Shown: one piece after another, positions 39,875 through 47,473 of the stretch | How the letters are laid out: every line of letters starts with the position of its first letter | Position numbering within the stretch: position 1 is the stretch's first letter | Origin: Flavobacterium sp. NG2 | Lineage (GTDB): Bacteria; Bacteroidota; Bacteroidia; Flavobacteriales; Flavobacteriaceae | DNA length: 64,000 nt | Reading direction: 5' to 3' | Assembly: GCF_034119845.1 (NCBI RefSeq) | Contig: NZ_CP139420.1 | Span: 3,908,001-3,972,000, forward strand | Notes under the pieces: model-generated | What the model saw: only the letters and a program-made list of their open reading frames with translations | What the model was told of the DNA's origin: nothing | Database searches by the model: none | Made by a program: the position numbers and the translations under genes

Positions 39875-41056
39875 TTAGTTTATAATAATTTTATCTTTAG
39901 TAGTCGTATATTTTATTGGATAACTTTTATTAAATGTATTAAGCACTTGTTCAATGGTTTCAATATCAAAACTAGCCGTAAAAGTCTCCTCAGCTAATCT
40001 TTGATTATTATTTACTATAGTAACATTGTAATGGCGCTCTAGTTTTTTTATAATATTTTTAAAAGGCATATGTTCAAAAACCATCTTACCTTCAATCCAT
40101 GAAGCGTATAATGCAGTATCCACTTGTTCGATTACACTACTTTTTTGTGATTTATCCCAACAAGCTTTATTACCTGGAGTCAATAGGACAGCGGTTTTAC
40201 TATCATATTTCTTTTTAGAATCATATAAATTAACGGCCCCTTCTACTAATACGGTATTAATAGCCTTATCCTCTGAGTAGGCAGAAACATTAAACTTAGT
40301 TCCTAAAACTCTAATGTCTAAATTGGACGCATTAACAATAAAAGGGTGTTTTTTATCTTTGGTTACATCAAAAAAAGCCTCTCCTATTAAGAATACTTTT
40401 CGGTTTCCATTCGCTGCAAAATGTATTGGGAATTTTATTGTTGAGCCCGAATTCAAATGCACTACCGTACCTTCTGAAAGTATGAGCTTCATTTTTTTAC
40501 CGTATGGAATAGTCAATTCGGTATAAGAAACAGCAGTTGTTTTACTTCTTATCGAATTGGGCATACTGAAATTGAGTTCCATCCCATTCTGGTTGGCAAT
40601 CAGCTTGCCATTAGTGTCCACAATGCTTTGGGTCTTCCCCAGCTTTATCACATTTAGCGTTCCATCGGATGATTTTAGAATAATCTCATTATTACTAACT
40701 AATTCACTATTGTTTTTAACCACAAACTTGTCTGCCTTGGTATAAACAAAGGAAATCCCTAAGAACAAAACAATCCCAGCAGCTATCAGTGACCAAAATC
40801 TAAAATCAATTGGTTCCGAATCAGGTTCTATTATTTCTTTTAAAGCTTGCCAGTTTTCTTTTTTGGATTGATCGACAAGCTTGTAAAGTTCATTTCTTTT
40901 TTTTCTAGTTTTTCTATTGGTGAGTTGCTCTATAATATTCTCCGAATCTTTTTCATCAAAGAACTTTTTGATATCCGATTTATCAATAGAATCCCCTTTC
41001 AAAATTGAAACGGTAATTCTTTGAGCTAACAACACTATTTTATCTACTACTTTCAT
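39875..41056 (-). CDS. FecR-family anti-sigma factor
   Basis: 393 residues: cytoplasmic N-terminus (about 1-85), one membrane span (about 90-110, L-I-A-A-G-I-V-L-F-L-G-I), a periplasmic FecR domain (T-E-L-T-I-P-Y-G-K-K-M-K-L, then V-H-L-N-S-G-S) and a C-terminal DUF4974-type domain (E-H-M-P-F-K-N-I-I-K-K-L-E-R-H-Y). It would hold the ECF sigma at the membrane and free it when the STN domain of the downstream SusC signals ligand capture. Gene order sigma/anti-sigma/susC/susD is the classical one. It starts 123 bp downstream of the sigma gene. Confidence 0.93.
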   Translation of the reverse strand: MKVVDKIVLLAQRITVSILKGDSIDKSDIKKFFDEKDSENIIEQLTNRKTRKKRNELYKLVDQSKKENWQALKEIIEPDSEPIDFRFWSLIAAGIVLFLGISFVYTKADKFVVKNNSELVSNNEIILKSSDGTLNVIKLGKTQSIVDTNGKLIANQNGMELNFSMPNSIRSKTTAVSYTELTIPYGKKMKLILSEGTVVHLNSGSTIKFPIHFAANGNRKVFLIGEAFFDVTKDKKHPFIVNASNLDIRVLGTKFNVSAYSEDKAINTVLVEGAVNLYDSKKKYDSKTAVLLTPGNKACWDKSQKSSVIEQVDTALYASWIEGKMVFEHMPFKNIIKKLERHYNVTIVNNNQRLAEETFTASFDIETIEQVLNTFNKSYPIKYTTTKDKIIIN

Positions 41057-41179
41057 TCGTTATCCAAAATATTACAATGGAGTTATACCATCATTTATAC
41101 CTAAGACGATGTAGAAAAGAAATAGGGTGAAAAAAAATTAAAATATTTTTAATAAAAAGAAATAATGGTCCTTAGTAGA

Positions 41180-41734
41180 CTATTTGCAAAGGAAGAATAC
41201 CATCAAAAAGCCAAACATGACTTTCAGGACTGGTCTTAATTTTTGATACGCAATCTTTTTTTGTGTTTTTACTGTATTGATAGAAATAGATAATTCTTCA
41301 GAAATTTGATTGTTTTTAAAACCTTTTAAACTCAATCGAATAATTTCTTTGCATTTAAAAGGAAGCGTATTAACGGCAATATCTACCATGCGTTCTACCT
41401 CCTCTAATAACAGTTCTTTTTCAAAAAATTGCTCTGACTCACACAACTGTAGTTCCTTATCTGTTAGTTGTTGACAGGAATTAAAGGATTTGCTTTTTAA
41501 ATAATCAAGACTTTTATTTTTAACACAGGTATAAAGATAGGATTTGATGGCATTTTCATTTTCAAGGACTATTTGATGATGCCATAACTTTACAAAAACT
41601 TCCTGTACTACATCTTTAGACAAATCCAAATCCCCTAAATACTTATTTGCAAATAAGCATAAAGAGGTATAATAAGTATCAAACAATACTTTATACTCTT
41701 TAAGAGATAGGCTATTTCCTGTTACTGAATTCAA
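41180..41734 (-). CDS. ECF-type RNA polymerase sigma factor
   Basis: 184 residues. Region 2 is visible as L-F-D-T-Y-Y-T-S-L-C-L-F-A-N-K-Y and D-V-V-Q-E-V-F-V-K-L-W; region 4 as L-P-F-K-C-K-E-I-I-R-L-S-L-K-G-F-K-N-N-Q-I with I-S-I-N-T-V-K-T-Q-K. It drives the second SusCD system in response to its cargo through the FecR relay. The C-terminus is unusually hydrophobic (M-F-G-F-L-M-V-F-F-L). A strong copy of the 21-bp direct repeat lies about 140 bp upstream, so the sigma gene may itself be switched on by the AraC/HTCS regulator, linking the two circuits. Confidence 0.93.
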   Translation of the reverse strand: MNSVTGNSLSLKEYKVLFDTYYTSLCLFANKYLGDLDLSKDVVQEVFVKLWHHQIVLENENAIKSYLYTCVKNKSLDYLKSKSFNSCQQLTDKELQLCESEQFFEKELLLEEVERMVDIAVNTLPFKCKEIIRLSLKGFKNNQISEELSISINTVKTQKKIAYQKLRPVLKVMFGFLMVFFLCK

Positions 41735-41869
41735 GATGCTAATTATGAAGATTATCTAAATACAACACTCTTTGCGTTCCCATTTAAAGTGCACACAAAT
41801 AAAAATATATTCACAAAAAAATGTTAAATACAAAGTACATCAAACATCAACAACAAACCTTATTCAATT

Positions 41870-41897
41870 TTACCCTTAATATGCTGTTTTTTACCCT
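41870..41897 (-). promoter_or_regulatory. 21-bp-period direct repeat (site D) upstream of the ECF sigma gene
   Basis: Two perfect TTACCC copies at 41870 and 41891, 21 bp apart, each preceded by T-rich sequence. This is the cleanest of the TTACCC copies. Same orientation toward its gene as the other sites. Confidence 0.55.
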
Positions 41898-41918
41898 ACC
41901 TCTGTTATATTCAAAAAA

Positions 41919-41950
41919 AAACACTTAAAAAAATAAATTTTCAAGTGTTT
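41919..41950 (-). terminator. Terminator after the GH150-like gene and sulfatase pseudogene
   Basis: A-rich AAACACTT (41919 on) pairs with AAGTGTTT (ending 41950), extended by A/T pairs. On the minus strand a T-run of nine follows. It isolates the sigma gene from upstream transcription. Confidence 0.8.
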
Positions 41951-42022
41951 CCATATTAATATTTAAAGAAATTCCCAAATTCTATTAGGAATAAATATTC
42001 TTAACTAAGTTATTCCTTGTGC

Positions 42023-42501
42023 TTAATTAGTCGTTTTCACTGTTGCAGCTCCTGTAGTACGTAAACCTTCATAAGTCGCCAACATCTCTTTTACTTTATC
42101 CGAATACTTTACATTAGAAACCAAGTTCTTAGATTCAATTTCGTTTAGATTATCATTCAAATCATACAGTGCAATCGCTTTGTTTTTACTCATATCGGCC
42201 GATGGGTTTCCTTTGATAATCAATTTCAAGTTAACATCGAAAAACGTGTTGGGGCACACAAAGATGCAGGTGAATGTGCGTCAGAAAAACGCATTCCTTG
42301 CTTGAACAAAGCATCAATATTTGGGGTAGGTGCTACCGCATCTTTTCCGGTGCGTTGTTTATGGTTATACCCAATGTCACCCAAACCAATATCATCTGCC
42401 ATAATCACTACAATATTAGGCGACTTTTTTTGAGCATTTATAGAAGTTGCCATGGCTACTAAAAAAAACAAAACGAGAGAATTTTTAAATTTATTTGTCA
42501 T
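42023..42501 (-). pseudogene. S1 sulfatase pseudogene with a large internal deletion
   Basis: The N-terminal ~90 residues are a normal sulfatase start: signal peptide (ends S-I-N-A-Q), metal site M-A-D-D-I-G-L-G-D and formylglycine motif C-A-P-T-R at about residue 82, followed by F-S-M-L-T and then TGA. At that point the sequence jumps, in another frame, to a typical sulfatase C-terminus (L-K-L-I-I-K-G-N, then A-L-Y-D-L-N-D-N and K-E-M-L-A-T-Y-E). About 350-400 residues that should lie between are missing, judging by the intact sulfatases here. No metal site 2 or G-K-W-H remains, so it cannot be active. It sits 9 bp downstream of a GH150-like gene, before a terminator. Confidence 0.88.
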
Positions 42502-42510
42502 GACTAATTT

Positions 42511-45156
42511 TTAATAACTAATATCAATAAAACGCATTGAACCAGCAGGAACTTTTAAACTTACAGATTTTTCGTTTGTTTTTAACTTTTCTTTACTCAA
42601 AATATCAATAACTTCAATAGGTGTTTTTCCTTGAAAAATAATCGTTGCTTCACGCTCTTGAGGGGATATATAACCAGGATCAACTACAATCAAACGGGTA
42701 TGCTTGTCATCTAGTTTTATAGCACTCCAAGAAGCTCCTTTGACCACTATCGGTAAATTTTCTTCTCCTTTTGCAACCGTTGTTTTAATGGTTTCACCAA
42801 ATAAATTTGCTGGCACTTTTTTATCGCCTACAATTCCCATTTTAGCATTCGATACAAAAAACGGTTTTTGTTGTTTTTTGACCCATTCTTCAGATTCAAT
42901 TGGAGCAACAGCTACCATCCCGTGTGGCATTTCAGGCATATAATTCAACCAACGGTATTTTACGCCCAAGGCCGCATTTGAAAAATCGTACTCTGGCACA
43001 GTCGTTCCTGCCCAATGCATCTGCCCTACTGAAAAAACAGCATTTTCATCCTCACTGTTAAACTGTTTTAAAGAGTGGTGATTATCTACTGATTCGACCA
43101 ATTTTTCATCCACTTCCTTTATCAAGTGCCAAGAACCTATAGATAGAATATTCTCTTTATCTACAATAGGCAAAACACCCGATTTCATCAAGCCAAACAA
43201 AACGTTTAATCCATGCCCTTTTGCAAAACTATTATCAGCCACTACCCCATAACGCGCTCCATAAGCCGCCATCATGACTCCTTGTCTTAAATAGGGCGAA
43301 ATTGAGTTTTGACCTCCTGGCGATAAGGGTCTCCAACTAGTAGGATTATCATCTATTAAGCGCATCGCAAAGTCATTGACATAACCCCCTGCAAACATCC
43401 CTACTCTCCCTGCTAAATTAAGGTCTTGGATTCTATTACTGGTATCCTCAGACGCTGGGACTAAAATATCACTGTATTTCCCTGAGAAAAACATGTCTTT
43501 CCATAATGGCAAATGCGAAGTTGCAGCCCAAAACATATTTTTATACCTGAAATACAATTTGGCTCTATTATTTTTACGAATAGCTGTTGCCAATCGAGGC
43601 ACATATTCTTTGACAAAATATTGTACTCTTGGATCATCTACATTATCCATTTCGGCATAAACAAAGCCGTAACAGGTTTTGGGTGCTACTTCTAATATTT
43701 TTTCCAAGGTTTCAATTTGAATATAAAAAGGATCATTCCCGTGTCCTGCCCAAAATGTAAAAGCTTGTCCTTGGGCTTCATATTTCCGAGCCATTTCAAT
43801 AATTGCTTCTCTAGTGTCTTTATAATCCCCACGACCATCTTTTTTCAAGGCTGATTCACCAATAATTTTTACCATAGGAGTACGATCAGTTCCTTCTTTG
43901 GGTGTTTTTTGAATAGCAAATTGAATGTCTTGTCCTTTCAACTTCGCAACTTTAGCATCCATTTCTTTAGAAGTAATCATGACCCAATCTTTGTCTGATT
44001 TTTTTTGATAGCTTGGAGGGGTAAACTTCAAAATTTGCTCATAAAGACTGTTTAAATTCTGCTCTACTTCGAGCATTCGACCTTGTTTTTTATGTGTTGT
44101 TTTCCACCAATTGTCTTTGGCAGTATTGTAAAAATAAACAGCGTTTCCTCCGTCTACTTCACCTGCAGCAATTAACTGATTGGATTGGGGTTCAAAAACA
44201 AAATCCGAATAAACCATTTCACCATAACGACTACCTGAACTGTCTATTAATTTCCCTTTGGTATCCAAAACAAACATAATACCGCCATGCTGAAACATAA
44301 TTTCGTTTCTGGTTGGTAAGAATGTCCCTTGAGAATGGGCATATCTTTGTGACTCATTTTTGGTTGCTTTAAATTTCATCAACACATCAAAATTAGCATC
44401 CAATGCAGTCATAAAGGGCGTGAAAGACAAATCAGCAAAGAATAAAACATCGTCTTTTTTATCGTTATTGATGTCGGCAATGGCAATATCCGTAACCATC
44501 ACATTTTTTAATTCTTTCATTCTTTTGTCATCAATGGTAACGTTTTTTATTACTTTCTTCGTTTCAGCATCCATAAATCCCATTAACTCCCAACGAAATT
44601 TATCATGACTATAAGTCATCACAAACAAGGATTCCTTAGTTGCATCTATAAATTTTCCCGACTCAATTTTACGAAAAACTCCTTTGATAGGAGTTTCAGA
44701 AACTAATTTCCCAGTACTGCTTAGTTCGTATAATTTACCATCATTACCGCCGGCAAATATTTGGATTTTAGCATTATTTTTGACCACAGCCACTTCAGAA
44801 AAACGCACTTTATGACTAGGATTGAATTTCCAAAGTAGTTTTCCGTTACTATCCCAACCATAAATATGACCGTCAGCACTAGCGGCCAAAAGATCCTCAT
44901 TTCCATCAGCATTTATATCTGCAGCAATAATTTCGAATAACACTGCTGGTGATTGGGTTGGATTTCGCCACAATTTTTTTCCATCGACAGTATAGCAAGA
45001 TACGGCACCGTCCAATTCAGAAATATAAAGGACATTATTCCCTTTAACCTTGGCGGTTTTAATTTCACGAATGCTATTTCCTTCGGTCACGAAGTTTTGA
45101 GCAGTTGCTATAAAACTCGTTGCTAATACAAAAGCAAGACTTATATTTTTTATCAT
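42511..45156 (-). CDS. GH150-like (lambda-carrageenase family) candidate, beta-propeller plus catalytic region
   Basis: 881 residues, signal peptide ending I-A-T-A-Q. The N-terminal ~350 residues are propeller blades of PQQ/FG-GAP style (D-G-K-K-L-W, N-G-K-L-L-W-K-F, calcium-loop-like D-I-N-A-D-G-N-E-D). The rest is a separate region with T-F-W-A-G-H-G-N-D-P-F-Y, R-Y-K-N-M-F-W and A-G-R-V-G-M-F-A-G-G. The known lambda-carrageenase of Pseudoalteromonas carrageenovora has this two-module layout and about this size. A paralogue at 57461-60280 shares the same signatures. Family assignment rests on architecture and locus, not an alignment. Expected role: endo-cleavage of beta-1,4 bonds in lambda-carrageenan. 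It precedes the sulfatase pseudogene by 9 bp. Confidence 0.6.
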   Translation of the reverse strand: MIKNISLAFVLATSFIATAQNFVTEGNSIREIKTAKVKGNNVLYISELDGAVSCYTVDGKKLWRNPTQSPAVLFEIIAADINADGNEDLLAASADGHIYGWDSNGKLLWKFNPSHKVRFSEVAVVKNNAKIQIFAGGNDGKLYELSSTGKLVSETPIKGVFRKIESGKFIDATKESLFVMTYSHDKFRWELMGFMDAETKKVIKNVTIDDKRMKELKNVMVTDIAIADINNDKKDDVLFFADLSFTPFMTALDANFDVLMKFKATKNESQRYAHSQGTFLPTRNEIMFQHGGIMFVLDTKGKLIDSSGSRYGEMVYSDFVFEPQSNQLIAAGEVDGGNAVYFYNTAKDNWWKTTHKKQGRMLEVEQNLNSLYEQILKFTPPSYQKKSDKDWVMITSKEMDAKVAKLKGQDIQFAIQKTPKEGTDRTPMVKIIGESALKKDGRGDYKDTREAIIEMARKYEAQGQAFTFWAGHGNDPFYIQIETLEKILEVAPKTCYGFVYAEMDNVDDPRVQYFVKEYVPRLATAIRKNNRAKLYFRYKNMFWAATSHLPLWKDMFFSGKYSDILVPASEDTSNRIQDLNLAGRVGMFAGGYVNDFAMRLIDDNPTSWRPLSPGGQNSISPYLRQGVMMAAYGARYGVVADNSFAKGHGLNVLFGLMKSGVLPIVDKENILSIGSWHLIKEVDEKLVESVDNHHSLKQFNSEDENAVFSVGQMHWAGTTVPEYDFSNAALGVKYRWLNYMPEMPHGMVAVAPIESEEWVKKQQKPFFVSNAKMGIVGDKKVPANLFGETIKTTVAKGEENLPIVVKGASWSAIKLDDKHTRLIVVDPGYISPQEREATIIFQGKTPIEVIDILSKEKLKTNEKSVSLKVPAGSMRFIDISY

Positions 45157-45476
45157 TTTAAAATGGTTGTTAGTTAATGATCTCTTGAAAATGAATTAAT
45201 GAATTATTCGTTGTCAAGAGATACAAAACACGTTTAAACAGATGCAACTGTTGTATGTAATAGTAAAAAAGATGTCTGTTTTCATTTATATATCACTAAT
45301 AAAACTTGATTATAAAATGAAAGCCACGAATTCACGAATTAAACTGTTAGGATATGAATTATCCAACTTAACTTCTTTATCAAAAAAAAATCTGCAAAAT
45401 CTGCGTAAAAATTTTAGCACACTGATTTTGCAGATTTCCGTAGGTAATTATCCATAAAATGTTGATTTTTTTTTTA
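45157..45476. other. Intergenic region with a dispersed-repeat-like block and terminator
   Basis: About 320 bases between the FAD oxidoreductase stop and the GH150-like start. It contains a CCACGAATTCACGAATTA motif (from about 45325), an intergenic repeat style I associate with Flavobacterium, and the long hairpin listed separately. No gene seen. Confidence 0.5.
45388..45437 (-). terminator. Long perfect hairpin, probable terminator of the FAD oxidoreductase gene
   Basis: AAATCTGCAAAATC (45388-45401) and GATTTTGCAGATTT (45424-45437) are perfect 14-bp inverted repeats. On the minus strand the stem runs into a T-run of nine. The A/T flanks may make it bidirectional. Confidence 0.75.
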
Positions 45477-47414
45477 TCAGGAATAACAGCGAATTTCGAA
45501 CATTTTTACATTTTTGGCCCCATGGGTTTCTTTTAATTTCAAACGAACAGCCGTTGCTGAAACCGAAGGGAATTGCGTTTTTACTAAACGCGTTTTATTG
45601 TCGTTCACTTTTGCCACTTCAATCCATTGTCCTTTGACACGTGCTTCCACACTAAAGTTTTTGATTAATTCAGGCGGAATCCCTGGCACTTGACCTAATT
45701 GAGCTGCTTTATCAGGATTTTTATGCATCATGATTTTACGTTGCAAATTAGTATCAAACTTCATTTCTACCTTTGATATATTAATCGGTTTATCCCATTC
45801 TAATTGTAATTCGGCATTCAAACCATCGGATTGCCAATGGTGTATTTTATCGATCTCATCTCTACCAACGCCATCAATCAACAACTTAGCATCGCCTGAA
45901 CTAGTTGAAGAAGCAAAGATTAAACTTGCTTTTCGAGCCCAATCTTTTTCGTCTTTGGCTGGATGGTTAGGAAAATACGAATCATCTCTTAATAATTGTT
46001 CTTGCAAATCACTAATATATTCTGATCCTAATTTTCGAGGACTAATCCCTTTTTGGATACACATAGTCGCTGCTGTTCCCACCGCTTGTCCCATCATCGC
46101 ACAGGTACTGATGATTCTAGTAGATGATAATGCCATATGAGTCACACTGACATTTCGCCCTGCAAATAATAAATTTGAAATATTTTTTGAATACAAACTC
46201 CTAAAAGGAACTTCATAGATTTGTTTAAAATTGGAGTGAAAAAAACTAGCAGGTTCATCTAAATTCTCGATTCCACCAGGACAATGTTCATCCAAAGACC
46301 AACCTCCAAAAGCTACAGCATCTGGAAAATGTTTATACGATTCTAAATCGACTTGGTTCAAAATATAATCCCCCATAAAACGACGGGATTCTCTGCGACC
46401 TGGCAAAGAGCCAACCCAATCCAAAGCAATATTGGCTGCTTCTGGAAAATCTCCTGAATTTTTGATATGATTCCAAACCCCATAAAAATACCCCATCAAT
46501 TTATGACGATTTTCTTCGCGCAAATCAATGATATCAATATCAGTACCTACTTCAATCCACCAATAGCCTTCTTTTAATTGATTGATTTTTCGATGCTTGT
46601 CTTTAAAAGCTTTTTTAGCATCAAAAGGCAACATATACGATGGTGGATAAAAAGGCACTGGTCTTCCCATGTCCTTAGTACTCATCATAATACAATCCCC
46701 CATTACCCAATTATCAGGTTTATCGGGAGCAAATGATTCTCCAAACTCCGCTTTTCCTTCACGTCCCGTACGGAATTCGGCACCTGCCATATAAGCCATT
46801 AATCCATCTCCCGAACAATCTATAAATTGCTGTCCTTCAATAGTATATTCGGTTTCGCTGGTTATTTGCCAGCAAATTACTTTTTTAATTTTATCTCCAC
46901 CCATCACCACATCTGTCGCTTGTGTGCTTAACATCAAGGTCAAATTAGGCTGACGCACTACATAGTCATACAACACATGATCCCAAACATGATAGGATTC
47001 TTGCGCATTATAATGTAAATTTTCGATCATTATCTCCTCGATAATCCCCGTTTCTCTTTCAACCTTATGCTTGTTGTGTAATCCTTGTACACCATTAACA
47101 GTCACACGAACTTCGCTCGATGCATTCCCACCCAACACTGGTCTATCTTGTATCAAAACTGTTTTGGCACCAGTTCTGGCGGCAGCAACAGCGGCCGAAA
47201 TTCCTGCCATACCAGCCCCAACCACTACTACTTCATACTTAGCCGTTTTTTTTCTTTTAGTAGGGGTTTGAATTTTTTTATCTGATTCTTCTAAATCAAA
47301 TAATTGGATTTCGCCTTCTTCAATAGGATGGGCATTTATATCTCCGAACAAAGGTAAAAAACCAGCTGCTATCGCACCTTTAACCCCTGTTTTAAAAAAC
47401 TTTCTACGTTCCAT
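45477..47414 (-). CDS. Tat-exported FAD-dependent oxidoreductase with C-terminal beta-sandwich
   Basis: 645 residues. The N-terminus has a twin-arginine pattern (M-E-R-R-K-F-F-K-T-G followed by A-I-A-A-G-F-L), suggesting folded, cofactor-loaded export. A Rossmann FAD motif V-V-G-A-G-M-A-G is at residues 64-71 and a second FAD-type segment (N-L-L-F-A-G-R-N-V-S) lies further on; this matches the 'FAD-dependent oxidoreductase' family PF12831. The last ~130 residues look like a discoidin/galactose-binding jelly roll. Reaction unknown: it may oxidise a sugar hydroxyl before or after glycoside cleavage. It lies between GH150-like and GH110 genes, upstream of a terminator, so it probably shares a unit with GH110 and a sulfatase. 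Confidence 0.82.
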   Translation of the reverse strand: MERRKFFKTGVKGAIAAGFLPLFGDINAHPIEEGEIQLFDLEESDKKIQTPTKRKKTAKYEVVVVGAGMAGISAAVAAARTGAKTVLIQDRPVLGGNASSEVRVTVNGVQGLHNKHKVERETGIIEEIMIENLHYNAQESYHVWDHVLYDYVVRQPNLTLMLSTQATDVVMGGDKIKKVICWQITSETEYTIEGQQFIDCSGDGLMAYMAGAEFRTGREGKAEFGESFAPDKPDNWVMGDCIMMSTKDMGRPVPFYPPSYMLPFDAKKAFKDKHRKINQLKEGYWWIEVGTDIDIIDLREENRHKLMGYFYGVWNHIKNSGDFPEAANIALDWVGSLPGRRESRRFMGDYILNQVDLESYKHFPDAVAFGGWSLDEHCPGGIENLDEPASFFHSNFKQIYEVPFRSLYSKNISNLLFAGRNVSVTHMALSSTRIISTCAMMGQAVGTAATMCIQKGISPRKLGSEYISDLQEQLLRDDSYFPNHPAKDEKDWARKASLIFASSTSSGDAKLLIDGVGRDEIDKIHHWQSDGLNAELQLEWDKPINISKVEMKFDTNLQRKIMMHKNPDKAAQLGQVPGIPPELIKNFSVEARVKGQWIEVAKVNDNKTRLVKTQFPSVSATAVRLKLKETHGAKNVKMFEIRCYS

Positions 47415-47473
47415 AGTGTATTATTAAATAATTTATAAGTCTATTACTTGATGAAATCATTAGTAAATAGTTT

